From NCBI RefSeq assembly GCF_034258515.1, contig NZ_CP139438.1, positions 186,001-250,000 of the forward strand: 64,000 nt of DNA, given 5' to 3'. Positions 35,480 through 45,028 of the stretch are shown one piece after another (positions within the stretch are counted from its first letter, which is position 1; each line of letters begins with the position of its first letter). The position numbers and the translations under genes are program-made. A model generated the notes under the pieces. It was not told where the DNA came from, did not search any database, and worked only from the letters and a program-made list of their open reading frames with translations. This DNA is from Pseudarthrobacter oxydans. GTDB taxonomy: Bacteria > Actinomycetota > Actinomycetes > Actinomycetales > Micrococcaceae.

Positions 35480-38417
35480 CTTTGCGGGTCCCTTCGGGGT
35501 CAAAAAGTACGGTTTCGGCGACGACGACGTCCACCAGCTGGTCGCCGGCGGCAGCCACGAGGGTTTCACCGATGCGGTTGCGGCCGTTCTTGATCAGGGC
35601 CAGGCCGAACGACCTGCCCAGCGCCGCGCTGTGGTAGCTGGAGGTGACGAAGCCTTCCATCGGGACCGGTCCGTAGGCCGGGTTGGTGGAACGGCCCTTT
35701 TCAACGAGCTGGGTCCCTTCGGGCAGCCGCAGCGTCCCGTCCACGGGCAGCACGCTGACCAGGTGCTTGCGGTCCTCGCGCTGGCCGTCGGCCCGGGCGT
35801 AGGAGCGCTTGCCGATGAAGTCCTTGGCCTTGGAGACGATCCACTCCATGCCCGCGTCCTGCGGGGTGACGGTGCCGTCCGTGTCCTGGCCGACGATCGG
35901 GTAGCCCTTCTCGGCGCGGAGCACGTGCATGGTTTCGGTGCCGTAGGGGGTGATGTTGAACTCGGCCCCGGCGGCGGCCACGGCTTCCCAGGTGTTCAGC
36001 CCGTACCAGGACGGCACGTTGATCTCGTAGGCAAGTTCACCGGAGAAGGAGATCCGGCAGATCCGGGCGCGGACGCCGGAGGCCAGGGTGGTTTCGCGGA
36101 AGGTCATGAACGGGAAGGCTTCGGCTTCCAGTCCGCCGTTGGCGGCCAGTTCCGGGGCCACCTTCGCGAGGACGGCGCGGGATTTGGGTCCGACCACGGC
36201 AATGGTGCTCCACTGTTCGGTCACCGAGGTGCAGTGCACGTCCAGTTCCGGCCACTCGGTCTGCAGCCATTCCTCCAGCCAGTCCAGCACCTTGGCGGCG
36301 CCGCCGGTGGTGGTGGTCATGAAGTAGGTCTCCTCGTCCAGGCGCAGGGTCACGCCGTCGTCGAAGATCATGCCGTCCGCCATGCACATCACGCCGTAGC
36401 GGGCCGAGCCCGGGGCGAGCTTCTTGAAGGCGTTTGTGTAGATCCGGTTGAGGAACTCGCCGGCGTCCTTGCCCCGGATTTCGATCTTGCCCAGGGTGGT
36501 GGCGTCCATGAAGCCCACGGATTCGCGGACGGCGGCGCACTCGCGCAGCACGGCCGTGTCCATGTCCTCCCCGTCCTGCGGGTAGTACCAGGGCCGCTTC
36601 CACTGCCCTACATCTTCGAACAGGGCACCCTTGGCCACGTGCCAGGGGTGGATGGAGGTCTTGCGGGCGGGATCGAACAGCTCGCCGCGCTGGCGTCCGG
36701 CCAGTGCCGCGAATGCCACCGGGGTGAACGGAGCGCGGTAGGTGGTGGTGCCGATGTCGCCGATGCCGCGGGATGCTTCTCCTGCGGTGCGGAGCGCGGC
36801 GGCGATGACGCCGATCGCGTTGACGCCTGAGGTCTTGCCCTGGTCGTTGGCGGTGCTGATGGAGGTGTAGCGCTTGATGTGCTCCACGGACCGCATGCCG
36901 GCACCGGTGGACCGCAGCACGTCAGCCACGGACTGGTCGCGCTGGAAGTCGACGTAGTGCTGGTGCCAGTCGTCCGGGGTTCCGGTCTCGCCGGGGACGA
37001 GCCACAGCTGGCGGGTGGGAGCGGAGGCCTTGGGCTCGGCGAGTGGGGCGGGTTCGACTGAGGAACTGAACCCGGCAGCGATGGCTGCGGAAGCGCCGGC
37101 GGCGACGCCCTCGGCGAGGCAGTCGCCCAACTCGAAGCTGCCGCGGCCCGAGCCGATGGTCTGCTGGTTGGGGACCACGGTGCTGGGCACGAACGCGGCC
37201 AGCTCGTCGTCCCAGCGCAGCTTGCCCTGCCGCTGGGAATGCAGGTGGACCAGCGGGCTCCAGCCGCCGGAGACGGCCAGGAGGTCGCAGGCGATCTGTT
37301 CGACGCCCGAGGTGAGCTCGCCGTCGTCGTTAATGCTGCGGACGGTGACGCCGTCCACGCGGCCGTCTGCTGACTGCGAAGACGTGTTGGCCACGGCGCT
37401 GCCGATCAGCACCCGCGTGCCGGACTCGACGGCGGCAGCAGCCACGGCGGTGAGCTGCGGACGGGCGTCCACGACGGCGGCAACCTTGACGCCGGCGGCG
37501 CGCAGGTCAGCGGCCACGGCGTAGGCGCTGTCGTTGGTGGTGCTGATGACCACGCGGCGGCCGGCGGCCACCCCGTAGCGGTTCAGGTAGGTGCGGACGG
37601 CCGAGGCGAGGATGATGCCCGGGCGGTCGTTGTTCTCGAACACCAGGGGACGCTCGTGGGCGCCGGGGGCCAGCACAACCTGGTTGGCACGGATGTGCCA
37701 AATCCGCTGCCGGGAGACGCCCGGGGCGGCGGGGGAGGACAGGTGGTCGGTGCGGTTCTGCACGGCGATGACGTAGTTGGCGTCATACGCGCCGAAGGCC
37801 GTGGTGCGGTTCAGGACGGTGGACTCGGCGCCGGAGACGAGCTCGGCTTCGACGTCCGCCACCCATTCCAGCGCCGGCTTGCCTTCGATGGTCTCGGCCA
37901 GCCCGGGTGCCGTGGACCCGGAGAGGAGGGACCCGCCCAGCTCGGGCTGGTCGTCCAGCAGCATCACGCGGGCGCCGGAGCGGACCGCTTCACGGGCCGC
38001 GGCCAGGCCGGCGGGACCGCCGCCCACCACCAGGACGTCGGTGTGGACGTACTTCTTGTCGTACTCGGCGCGGTCCTCGGCCGGGTCGAGCTTGCCAAGG
38101 CCGCTGAGCAGTTCCGCCTTCAGGCCGTCCACCAGGGTGACGGTAGTGGCCGGAAGCATGGATTCGGCCACGTCACCGGGGAAACGCGCAGCGATCTTCA
38201 CCATCGCGTTGGATTCCTCCACACCGGCGGACATGATGCCGCGGGGCCGGTCCTCGTAGAGGGAGTTGCCGGCGCTGATCCGGCCGTTGGCGATCAGGGC
38301 CGACGCGAGGGTATCGCCGGGGTGGCCGGTGAATTCCTCGCCGTCCACGGTGAAACGCCATGAGATGGTGCGGTCGATGCGTCCGCCGGCAGCGAGGCGG
38401 GCGTTCTGGGAAGTCAC
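35472..38417 (-). CDS. soxA: Sarcosine oxidase alpha subunit
   Basis: This 981-residue protein is close to the usual length of about 965-1000. It has an N-terminal 2Fe-2S-ferredoxin-like region ([24 protein letters not shown]). A nucleotide-binding motif [17 protein letters not shown] follows, and the C-terminal 400 residues are of the GcvT aminomethyltransferase type ([31 protein letters not shown]). This part binds folate and takes up the methylene group released from sarcosine. The GTG start overlaps the soxD stop (GTGA). With the beta subunit it oxidises sarcosine to glycine, 5,10-methylene-THF and hydrogen peroxide. Confidence 0.97.
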   Translation of the reverse strand: MTSQNARLAAGGRIDRTISWRFTVDGEEFTGHPGDTLASALIANGRISAGNSLYEDRPRGIMSAGVEESNAMVKIAARFPGDVAESMLPATTVTLVDGLKAELLSGLGKLDPAEDRAEYDKKYVHTDVLVVGGGPAGLAAAREAVRSGARVMLLDDQPELGGSLLSGSTAPGLAETIEGKPALEWVADVEAELVSGAESTVLNRTTAFGAYDANYVIAVQNRTDHLSSPAAPGVSRQRIWHIRANQVVLAPGAHERPLVFENNDRPGIILASAVRTYLNRYGVAAGRRVVISTTNDSAYAVAADLRAAGVKVAAVVDARPQLTAVAAAAVESGTRVLIGSAVANTSSQSADGRVDGVTVRSINDDGELTSGVEQIACDLLAVSGGWSPLVHLHSQRQGKLRWDDELAAFVPSTVVPNQQTIGSGRGSFELGDCLAEGVAAGASAAIAAGFSSSVEPAPLAEPKASAPTRQLWLVPGETGTPDDWHQHYVDFQRDQSVADVLRSTGAGMRSVEHIKRYTSISTANDQGKTSGVNAIGVIAAALRTAGEASRGIGDIGTTTYRAPFTPVAFAALAGRQRGELFDPARKTSIHPWHVAKGALFEDVGQWKRPWYYPQDGEDMDTAVLRECAAVRESVGFMDATTLGKIEIRGKDAGEFLNRIYTNAFKKLAPGSARYGVMCMADGMIFDDGVTLRLDEETYFMTTTTGGAAKVLDWLEEWLQTEWPELDVHCTSVTEQWSTIAVVGPKSRAVLAKVAPELAANGGLEAEAFPFMTFRETTLASGVRARICRISFSGELAYEINVPSWYGLNTWEAVAAAGAEFNITPYGTETMHVLRAEKGYPIVGQDTDGTVTPQDAGMEWIVSKAKDFIGKRSYARADGQREDRKHLVSVLPVDGTLRLPEGTQLVEKGRSTNPAYGPVPMEGFVTSSYHSAALGRSFGLALIKNGRNRIGETLVAAAGDQLVDVVVAETVLFDPEGTRKDG

Positions 38418-38836
38418 TTGGTTGCTCCTTCCGGGGCGGTGGTGCTGGCGGAGGTTGTGCTTGGGGCGATGCTGGTTGCAGCGGTGCTGGGTGCCGCGGT
38501 TCCAGTGGTGGTGCTGTCCGGGGCGAGGCTGGCGGTGCCGGTCTCACGGGTCACCTGGCCCGCTGCATCCGGCCGGGGCGTGCCCATGGGGTAGATCGCC
38601 TGGATCTCGTAGGTGACGGTGTCGCGGAGCATGTTGAACCACTGGCGGCAGCCGGTGCTGTGCAGCCAGCGCTCGGCGAAGGCGCCCTTGGTGTTGTCCC
38701 GGTAGAACAGGTACTCGGCCCATTCGCGGTCGTTGAGTTCGTTCGGGTTTTCCGGGTACGGCACGTGGGCCTGGCCGCCGTAGTGGAACTCGGTCTCGTC
38801 ACGGGAGCCGCAGTTGGGGCAGGAGATGAGCAGCAT
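38414..38836 (-). CDS. soxD: Sarcosine oxidase delta subunit with low-complexity tail
   Basis: The first 95 residues are standard SoxD with the zinc ligands C6 and C9 (CPNC), H59 and C63 (HSTGC). SoxD is usually about 95-105 residues. This one is 140 because of a Ser/Thr/Ala/Pro-rich tail (about 95-140: long runs of [14 protein letters not shown] type). The tail is predicted to be disordered. It overlaps soxA by four bases, so a frameshift would have to keep that junction. Delta is the zinc-binding structural subunit of the oxidase. Confidence 0.95.
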   Translation of the reverse strand: MLLISCPNCGSRDETEFHYGGQAHVPYPENPNELNDREWAEYLFYRDNTKGAFAERWLHSTGCRQWFNMLRDTVTYEIQAIYPMGTPRPDAAGQVTRETGTASLAPDSTTTGTAAPSTAATSIAPSTTSASTTAPEGATK

Positions 38837-38873
38837 GTGCGTCTTCTTTCTAAAGTGCAGTGTTCGCTGGCGG

Positions 38874-40094
38874 CTAGTGGGCCACGGCGGCGGCGCCGTG
38901 TTCGTCGATCAGCGCGCCGGTTTCGAAGCGTTCCAGCGCAAACGGCTTGTTCAGCTTGTGCGGGGAGCCCGTGGCGATGTTGTGCGCGAAGGTGAGCCCG
39001 GCCGCGGGGGTGGCCTTGAAGCCGCCGGTGCCCCAGCCGCAGTTCACGAACATGTTTTCCACCGGCGTGTTGCCCACGATGGGGGAGGCGTCCAGCGTGG
39101 TGTCCACGATTCCGCCCCAGGTCCTGAGCACGTGGGCCCGGGCGAAGATGGGGAAGAGCTCGACGGCGGCGGCCATCTGGTGCTCGATCACGTGGAAGGA
39201 GCCGCGCTGGCCGTAGCCGTTGTAGGAGTCCACGCCGGCGCCCATCACCAGTTCGCCCTTGTGGGCCTGGGACACGTAGACGTGCACGTGGTTGGACATG
39301 ACCACGGTGGGGTGGACGGGTTCGTGCAGTTCGGAGACCAGCGCCTGCAGCGGGTGGGACTGGATGGGGAGCCGGAAGCCGGCCATCTCGGCCAGGACCG
39401 AGCTGTGTCCGGCGGCGGCGAGGCCCACCTTTTCGGTGTTGATGGTGCCGCGGTTGGTCTTGACGCCCACCACGCGGTTGCCGTCCTTGACGAAGCCGGT
39501 GACTTCGCAGTTCTGGATGATGTCCACGCCCATTTCGTCGCACTTGCGGGCGAACGCCCAGGCCACGTGGTCGTGCTTGGCGATGCCGGCGCGGGGCTGG
39601 TAGGTGGCGCCCATGACGGGGTAGCGGATGTTGTCGCTGATGTTCAGGATGGGGCAGAGTTCCTTGACCTGCTTGGGGTCCAGCCACTCGGCGTCCACGC
39701 CGTTGAGCTTGTTGGCGCCCACGCGCCGCATGCTTTCACGGACGTCGCCCAGCGTGTGGGCCAGGTTCATGACGCCGCGCTGGCTGAAGAGGAAGTCGTA
39801 TTCCAGCTCCTCGGGCAGGACTTCCCAGAGCTTGAGCGCGTGCTCGTAGATGGCGGCGCTCTCGTCCCAGAGGTAGTTGGACCGGATGATGGTGGTGTTC
39901 CGGGCCATGTTGCCGCCGGCCAGCCAGCCCTTTTCCAGGACGGCGATGTTGGTCATTCCGTGGTTCTTGGCCAGGAAGTACGCGGTGGCCAGGCCGTGCC
40001 CGCCGCCGCCCACAATCACGGCGTCGTAGGAGGACTTGGGCTCCGGGTTGCGCCAGAGGAAATCCGGGTGCTCGGGGAGGAGGTCTGCGCTCAC
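38874..40094 (-). CDS. soxB: Sarcosine oxidase beta subunit
   Basis: This 406-residue protein has an FAD-binding motif [21 protein letters not shown] near residue 24 and a DAO-type oxidase fold with [19 protein letters not shown]. In the family the beta subunit holds FAD where sarcosine is oxidised, and a histidyl-linked FMN at the interface with alpha. The GTG start overlaps the glyA stop (GTGA). It is the second gene of the operon, 37 bp before soxD. Confidence 0.97.
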   Translation of the reverse strand: MSADLLPEHPDFLWRNPEPKSSYDAVIVGGGGHGLATAYFLAKNHGMTNIAVLEKGWLAGGNMARNTTIIRSNYLWDESAAIYEHALKLWEVLPEELEYDFLFSQRGVMNLAHTLGDVRESMRRVGANKLNGVDAEWLDPKQVKELCPILNISDNIRYPVMGATYQPRAGIAKHDHVAWAFARKCDEMGVDIIQNCEVTGFVKDGNRVVGVKTNRGTINTEKVGLAAAGHSSVLAEMAGFRLPIQSHPLQALVSELHEPVHPTVVMSNHVHVYVSQAHKGELVMGAGVDSYNGYGQRGSFHVIEHQMAAAVELFPIFARAHVLRTWGGIVDTTLDASPIVGNTPVENMFVNCGWGTGGFKATPAAGLTFAHNIATGSPHKLNKPFALERFETGALIDEHGAAAVAH

Positions 40095-41431
40095 TGGGCT
40101 GCTCCAATCAGGTCTGCTTCAAGGGCGGCAACTTCAGTGCCGTTGCTGAGATGGGGGTAGAGGGGGAACTTCTCCGCCAGGGCGGTGACGCGGGCGCGGA
40201 GTTCGACGGCGGTGCTGTCGCCCAGGGTGCCGCTGGCCGCCGATGCGATGAGCGCCGTCGCGATGATGTCGGCTACCTCGGCGAATTCCTTGGCGCCGAA
40301 GCCGCGGGTGGCGAGGGCAGGCGTGCCGATGCGCAGTCCCGAGGAGACCATCGGCGGGCGGGGGTCGAAGGGGACGGCATTGCGGTTGACGGTGATGCCG
40401 ATGCGGTGCAGGGCGTCCTCGGCCTGCTGTCCGTCCAGCTCGGAGTTGCGGAGGTCCACCAGGACCAGGTGCACGTCGGTTCCGCCGTTGACCACGGAGA
40501 TTCCGGCCGCGGCAACGTCGTCGCGGAGGAGCCGTTCGGCCAGGAGCTTGGAGCCCTCCAGGACGCGTTCCTGGCGTTCCTTGAATTCGGGGCTCCCGGC
40601 GAGCTTGAAGGCCACGGCCTTGGCGGCGATGACGTGCTCCAGCGGGCCGCCCTGCTGGCCGGGGAAGACGGCGCTGTTGATCTTCTTGGCGTGCTGCTCC
40701 TTGGCGAGGATGACGCCGCCGCGCGGTCCGCCCAGGGTCTTGTGGGTGGTGGTGGTGACGACGTCGGCGTACGGCACCGGGTTCGGGTGCAGGCCGGCGG
40801 CCACCAGCCCGGCGAAGTGGGCCATGTCCACCATGAGGTAGGCACCCACCAGGTCCGCAATGCGGCGGAACTCGGCGAAGTCCAGCTGGCGGGAGTAGGC
40901 GGACCAGCCGGCCACGATCAGCCTGGGCCGGTGCTCGAGGGCCAGCGCTTCGACTTCGGCCATATCGATGCGGAGGTCTGACTCACTCACGTGGTACGGG
41001 ACCACGTTGTAGAGCTTGCCGGAGAAGTTGATCTTCATGCCGTGCGTCAGGTGGCCGCCGTGGGCCAGGCTCAGGCCCATGATGGTGTCGCCCGGGTTCA
41101 GCAGTGCGAACATGGCGGCGGCGTTGGCCTGCGCGCCGGAGTGGGGCTGGACGTTGGCGAACTCGGCGCCGAAAAGGGCCTTGACCCGGTCGATGGCCAG
41201 CTGCTCCACCACATCAACGTGCTCGCAGCCGCCGTAGTAACGCTTGCCGGGGTAGCCCTCCGCGTACTTGTTGGTCAGGACTGAGCCCTGGGCCTCCATG
41301 ACGGCGGACGGGGCAAAGTTTTCGGAGGCGATCATTTCCAGCGTTGACTGCTGGCGGGCCAGCTCACTGGCAATGGCCTCCTGGACCTCGGGATCGACGA
41401 CGGAAAGTCGCTCGTTCAACTGCTCAACCAC
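40091..41431 (-). CDS. glyA: Serine hydroxymethyltransferase (glycine hydroxymethyltransferase)
   Basis: This 446-residue protein has the PLP lysine in [16 protein letters not shown] and an N-terminal [15 protein letters not shown] segment. It converts glycine and 5,10-methylene-THF to serine and THF. As first gene of the sox operon, it uses both products of sarcosine oxidase. A second, housekeeping glyA elsewhere in the chromosome is likely but not visible here. The start at 41431 lies about 30 bp inside two palindromes that separate it from a divergent GntR gene. Confidence 0.96.
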   Translation of the reverse strand: MVEQLNERLSVVDPEVQEAIASELARQQSTLEMIASENFAPSAVMEAQGSVLTNKYAEGYPGKRYYGGCEHVDVVEQLAIDRVKALFGAEFANVQPHSGAQANAAAMFALLNPGDTIMGLSLAHGGHLTHGMKINFSGKLYNVVPYHVSESDLRIDMAEVEALALEHRPRLIVAGWSAYSRQLDFAEFRRIADLVGAYLMVDMAHFAGLVAAGLHPNPVPYADVVTTTTHKTLGGPRGGVILAKEQHAKKINSAVFPGQQGGPLEHVIAAKAVAFKLAGSPEFKERQERVLEGSKLLAERLLRDDVAAAGISVVNGGTDVHLVLVDLRNSELDGQQAEDALHRIGITVNRNAVPFDPRPPMVSSGLRIGTPALATRGFGAKEFAEVADIIATALIASAASGTLGDSTAVELRARVTALAEKFPLYPHLSNGTEVAALEADLIGAAQ

Positions 41432-41463
41432 GGATGCTCCTTTGAAATACCACTTGCTAACTA

Positions 41464-41477
41464 ACTGATATATCAGT
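41464..41477. promoter_or_regulatory. Perfect 14-bp palindrome ACTGATATATCAGT
   Basis: This perfect palindrome is 33 bp upstream of the glyA start and 111 bp upstream of the GntR start. AT-rich palindromes of TGATATATCA type are typical FCD-class GntR operators. The position fits control of the glyA-sox operon, since the site should overlap or follow its promoter. Confidence 0.7.
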
Positions 41478-41506
41478 GTGATCTCAATGGTATGATTGGG
41501 ATCACA
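41477..41506. promoter_or_regulatory. Imperfect 12-bp inverted repeat, six-base spacer (TGTGATC...GATCACA)
   Basis: TGTGATCTCAAT and ATTGGGATCACA pair in 11 of 12 positions around GGTATG. The site shares one base with the ACTGATATATCAGT palindrome and lies 82 bp upstream of the GntR start. It has TGTGA/TCACA ends as in CRP-type sites, but the spacing is much larger (20 rather than 6 bases), so classical CRP binding is unlikely. It may be a second regulator site or a paired site for the GntR protein. Confidence 0.6.
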
Positions 41507-41587
41507 GCTGAGTCAATAGCTGGACGAAAGTGGCACGAAGCTCCCGGTCGGTAGCCTCGTAACTGCAGCAAAGAACGGAGTGGCGCC

Positions 41588-42259
41588 TTGAATGCACTTC
41601 TTGCCCTGCCTCAGACGGAGGAGGAAGCACCGTCCCAGGCGGAGGCCGCGTACCGGCAGCTGCGGGACAAGCTGATCATGCTGGAAATCCGGCCGGGCGA
41701 GCCCATCAACGAGGGCCAGTTGGCGGCTGAGCTCGGGTTCGGCCGCACTCCCGTCCGGGAGGCCATCAAGCGGCTGGAAGTGGACCACTTGGTCATTTCC
41801 TACGCGCGCCGCGGAACCTTTGCCACGAACGTGGACTTCACGGAACTGGCGGATGTCTCGGAAATCCGGGAACTCCTGGAGCCGCTGGCCGCGCGCCGCG
41901 CGGCCAATAGGGCCAGTGACAGCATGCGCCGTGAACTGCTGCAGGTGGCCGACGCCATCGCCGGGCTGGCGCCGGGCCAGGGCGAATCGCGCGAACTCAT
42001 GCGCTACGACCTGATGGTCCACCGGCTGATCTACAAGGCGGCCGCCAACCCGCACCTGGAAAGCACCCTGATCCGCTACGACAACCTGGCCACGCGCATC
42101 TGGTGCGTGGTGCTGGACAAGGTGCCCTCCGTGACCGGCCACATCACCGAGCATGTGGACCTGCTCAAGGCGGTGGCCGCCGGCGACGCCGACAAGGCAG
42201 GCGAGCTGGCCCTGCACCACGTCACCAGCTTCGAGGAAACCATCCGCAAGGTGCTGTAG
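41588..42259 (+). CDS. GntR-family (FCD) regulator, probable controller of the sox operon
   Basis: This 223-residue protein has an N-terminal winged helix (YRQLRDKLIMLEIRPGEPINEGQLAAELGFGRTPVREAIKRLEVDHLV). It is followed by an FCD ligand-binding domain with metal-type histidines (LMVHRLIYKAAANPHLES ... ITEHVDLLKAVAAGD). It begins with TTG at 41588, with GGAG eight bases before. Divergent position to glyA and the palindromes between suggest that it regulates sarcosine catabolism. It could instead also control the N-carbamoylase gene 150 bp downstream on the same strand. Confidence 0.9.
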   Translation: MNALLALPQTEEEAPSQAEAAYRQLRDKLIMLEIRPGEPINEGQLAAELGFGRTPVREAIKRLEVDHLVISYARRGTFATNVDFTELADVSEIRELLEPLAARRAANRASDSMRRELLQVADAIAGLAPGQGESRELMRYDLMVHRLIYKAAANPHLESTLIRYDNLATRIWCVVLDKVPSVTGHITEHVDLLKAVAAGDADKAGELALHHVTSFEETIRKVL

Positions 42260-42367
42260 CACAAACCGCGCCGTCGCCACTATTGCCTTGGCTGATGTGC
42301 AGATTCACAATGCCGCGGGCCGAATTGGTTGTCCGGTCCCAGTGCCTGCAGCATGCCGTCCTGAGAC

Positions 42368-42387
42368 GATTGTGTACATCATCAATC
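42368..42387. promoter_or_regulatory. Inverted repeat GATTG-N10-CAATC with central TGTACA
   Basis: Five-base perfect arms surround TGTGTACATCAT, which includes the palindrome TGTACA. The site is 22 bp upstream of the N-carbamoylase-type gene start. FCD-type GntR proteins often bind TTGTnnACAA-like sites. It may let the upstream GntR regulator also control this gene, but the evidence is only positional. Confidence 0.4.
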
Positions 42388-42409
42388 CAAGCGTTAAGGA
42401 CAAGCAGTC

Positions 42410-43693
42410 ATGAGCAACGGTGCCGTGCCCGAACCCGATCCCACGAAGTTCACAGGAGCTGACGCCGTGTTCCTACAGGACTTCGCCACACTCAGCGCTT
42501 TTGGTGCCACTCCCGGCGGGGGTGTGGAGCGGCAGGCGGGTTCACCGGCAGACGGGGAACAGCGTGCCTGGCTGTCCGCCATCCTTCGGGACAAGGGGTT
42601 CAACGTATCCTTCGACCGGATCGGAAACCAGTTCGGCCTGCTGGAGGTGAACCCCGGTGCGCCATACGTGCTGGTCGGCTCCCACCTTGATTCGCAGCCG
42701 ACGGCGGGACGGTATGACGGTGCCTACGGCGTGCTCGCCGCCGCCCATGCAGCATTCAGCCTCGCTGCCGAATGGCGTGCCGCAGGGACAACTCCCCGGT
42801 ACAACCTGGCCGTCGTGAACTGGTTCAATGAGGAAGGTGCCCGCTTCAAACCGTCCATGATGGGCAGTTCCGTCTACACGGGAAAGATGACACCCGAGGA
42901 AGCCCTGGCGACGGCGGACCATGGCGGCACAACCGTTCGCCAGGCCTTGGAAGCAACCGCATCGCTGGGCGAGGGCACAGGGCCGACGGCAGCCTACGCC
43001 GCCGAAATCCATATCCAGCAGGGCCGCAGCATGGAACGCGACGGCGTCACTATCGGCGTCGTCGACTCCAACTGGGCGGCCAACAAGTACCAGTTTGAGG
43101 TCCGCGGCGAGCAGGCGCACACCGGTTCAACGGTCATCGCTGACCGGCGCGACGCCCTCCTGGGTGCATCGATGCTCGTGGTCGCCGCGAGGGAAATCGC
43201 AGACCACTTTCCAGGCGGGGCAGTGCATACCTCGGTGGGCCAGCTTGACGTCTATCCCAACTCGCCCGTCGTCGTGCCCTCGCTGGTTTCCTTGCTCCTT
43301 GACCTGAGGTCAGCCGACGAGGAACTCCTCGCCGAAGCCGACCGGATGTTCCACGACCGCATCGGCCGGATCGAGCGGACTGCCCGGGTGGAGATCAGCA
43401 AGACCGGATCCCACTGCTGGCCGGTTACTCCTTACCAGCCGGAAGGAGTGGCGCTGGCCGAAAAGACCGCGGCAAACCGCGGGTTGGCCTATGCGCGGGT
43501 CAAGACGCTGGCCGGACACGACTCCACCAACCTGAAGGACGTCGTTCCCACCGTGATGCTGTTCGTGCCGTCAGCTGAGGGCATCTCCCACAACGAGCAT
43601 GAGTACACCAGGGACCAGGACATCATCAGCGGCCTGCACGTGCTCACCGACGTTGTCCGCAGCCTCTGCCTCGGGGAACTCGACCCCCGGTAG
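42410..43693 (+). CDS. M20-family N-carbamoyl-amino-acid hydrolase/allantoate amidohydrolase-like enzyme
   Basis: This 427-residue protein has metal-binding motifs of the carbamoylase branch of M20: GSHLDSQPTAGRYDGAYG, NWFNEEGARF, AEIHIQQGRSME and a closing HNEHEY. It hydrolyses the carbamoyl group of N-carbamoyl amino acids or related ureides (allantoate, beta-ureidopropionate), giving ammonia, CO2 and the amino acid. AAGGA is nine bases before the ATG. The neighbourhood of amidohydrolase and peptidase genes and a GntR regulator fits nitrogen scavenging. The precise ureide cannot be read from the sequence. Confidence 0.9.
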   Translation: MSNGAVPEPDPTKFTGADAVFLQDFATLSAFGATPGGGVERQAGSPADGEQRAWLSAILRDKGFNVSFDRIGNQFGLLEVNPGAPYVLVGSHLDSQPTAGRYDGAYGVLAAAHAAFSLAAEWRAAGTTPRYNLAVVNWFNEEGARFKPSMMGSSVYTGKMTPEEALATADHGGTTVRQALEATASLGEGTGPTAAYAAEIHIQQGRSMERDGVTIGVVDSNWAANKYQFEVRGEQAHTGSTVIADRRDALLGASMLVVAAREIADHFPGGAVHTSVGQLDVYPNSPVVVPSLVSLLLDLRSADEELLAEADRMFHDRIGRIERTARVEISKTGSHCWPVTPYQPEGVALAEKTAANRGLAYARVKTLAGHDSTNLKDVVPTVMLFVPSAEGISHNEHEYTRDQDIISGLHVLTDVVRSLCLGELDPR

Positions 43694-43705
43694 GCACCAC
43701 AACGT

Positions 43706-43742
43706 GCAGAAGGCGCCCGGCCATTGGCCGGGCGCCTTCTGC
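43706..43742. terminator. Strong bidirectional hairpin terminator
   Basis: Seventeen-bp perfect arms (43706-43722 and 43726-43742; core AAGGCGCCCGGCC) close a three-base ATT loop. There is no long T-run. It lies between the convergent stops of the carbamoylase (43693) and the M20 peptidase gene (43755), a setting in which actinobacteria often use such hairpins in both directions. Confidence 0.85.
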
Positions 43743-43754
43743 GTGCCGTAAGGA

Positions 43755-45020
43755 TCATGCTGCCTCGGTGACACCGCACCAGCCGGCGATGAACAAGGCG
43801 ATGGTCTTGGTCACCTGGCGGACCGACTCGATGTTCACACGCTCATCGAACCCGTGAATCGCCTCTGACACGGGACCGTAGACCAGCGCCGGGATCCCCG
43901 CGTAAAGGGCGAAGACCCGGCCGTCGAGGTAACCGGGCGTCGTAAAGCTCTGCAACGCCGAACCGAAGACAGCCTCGTGCGCCGTGGCCAGCGCCGCTTC
44001 CGCTTCCGATCCCTCCTCCAGGACGTAGCCCTCAGAGAAGAAGCCCGTCCGTTCGGCCGACACCGACGCACCCGCTCCGGCCGTCTGCAGGCACTCCAGG
44101 ATCTCGTTCCACGCATCCACGGCGGGGACCCCCGGATACAGGGCCGCCCGGACATCGAACTCGCACCAGGCCGGCACGCTTGAAGGCCAGTCGCCGCCGG
44201 AAATCATGCCGATGTTGACGTTGATCGGGTGGTCTGTGTCCTCGAAGTGCGGGTGGCTGCCCTTATCTGCGTTCCACTTGGCTTCGAGCTCCCGCAACGC
44301 ACCCATGACGGTGTAGGCGGCGTCGATTGCGTTGAAGCCCGAAGCCATCTCCCGTACGTGGGTGGGCCTGCCGGAAACACGGACCCGGAACCAGATCACC
44401 CCCACGTTTGCCCGGACCAGCATGTTCTCTTCCGGCTCGGGGATGATGACAGCATCCGCGGTGTAGCCGCGCTGCAGCGCAGCCAGCGACCCGTTGCCCG
44501 TGCACTCCTCCTCCACCACTGACTGGAAGTGGATGGTCGAGGCCGGCGCGAAGCCGGCGGCCCGGATGGCGTCGAAGGCGAACAGGTTGGCAGCGAGCCC
44601 GGCCTTCATGTCACCGGCCCCGCGGCCATACATCCAGCCGTCCTTCACCACGGCATTCCAGGGGTTGCGTTCCCATACTTGCTCAGGCCCGGTGGGAACC
44701 ACATCGACATGCCCGTTCAGGATGAGCGAACGGCCCTTTTCCTCCGGGGGAGTGTAGGTGCCCACCACGTTGGTGAGGTCCTCGAAGGCGACCGTGCTGG
44801 GACCATAACCCACGTGCGAAGCGAGGGCTTCGCCGTCGAGCGTCCAGCGGTCCACGGCAAGTCCGCGGGCCTCAAACTCAGCGAACATCAGGTCCTGCGC
44901 CCCGGCCTCGGCTGTCCTCAGGGAGGGATGCCGGACCAGCTCCGCGGTGAAATCGAGCTGGCGGTCAAAGGCTGCATCCACGGCCTCGGTAATACGGCGG
45001 GCTGTTTCCGGGTTCAGCAT
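43755..45020 (-). CDS. M20 peptidase, ArgE/DapE/ACY1 type
   Basis: The product is 421 residues from the ATG at 45020, nine bases after the MFS stop; the frame stays open upstream inside the MFS gene. The metal motifs are LNGHVDVVPTG, YGRGAGDMKAG and VVEEECTGNGS. The last acid-base segment FAL...GPVSEAIHGFDERV contains the final ligand histidine. It removes an acyl or aminoacyl group from an N-acyl amino acid or dipeptide. It is the third gene in an operon with an amidohydrolase and an MFS permease, so it may act on the product imported or cut by those. Confidence 0.9.
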   Translation of the reverse strand: MLNPETARRITEAVDAAFDRQLDFTAELVRHPSLRTAEAGAQDLMFAEFEARGLAVDRWTLDGEALASHVGYGPSTVAFEDLTNVVGTYTPPEEKGRSLILNGHVDVVPTGPEQVWERNPWNAVVKDGWMYGRGAGDMKAGLAANLFAFDAIRAAGFAPASTIHFQSVVEEECTGNGSLAALQRGYTADAVIIPEPEENMLVRANVGVIWFRVRVSGRPTHVREMASGFNAIDAAYTVMGALRELEAKWNADKGSHPHFEDTDHPINVNIGMISGGDWPSSVPAWCEFDVRAALYPGVPAVDAWNEILECLQTAGAGASVSAERTGFFSEGYVLEEGSEAEAALATAHEAVFGSALQSFTTPGYLDGRVFALYAGIPALVYGPVSEAIHGFDERVNIESVRQVTKTIALFIAGWCGVTEAA

Positions 45021-45028
45021 GGGGCTCC

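Noticed and set aside
41477..41506. TGTGATC...GATCACA as a CRP site
   Set aside because: A CRP box needs TGTGA and TCACA six bases apart. Here the gap is 20 bases, so a different or paired recognition is more likely.
43706..43742. The 17-bp hairpin as part of the GTGAGAGAG repeat family
   Set aside because: Its sequence (AAGGCGCCCGGCC) is unrelated and it is a single simple stem-loop between convergent genes, so it is listed only as a terminator.
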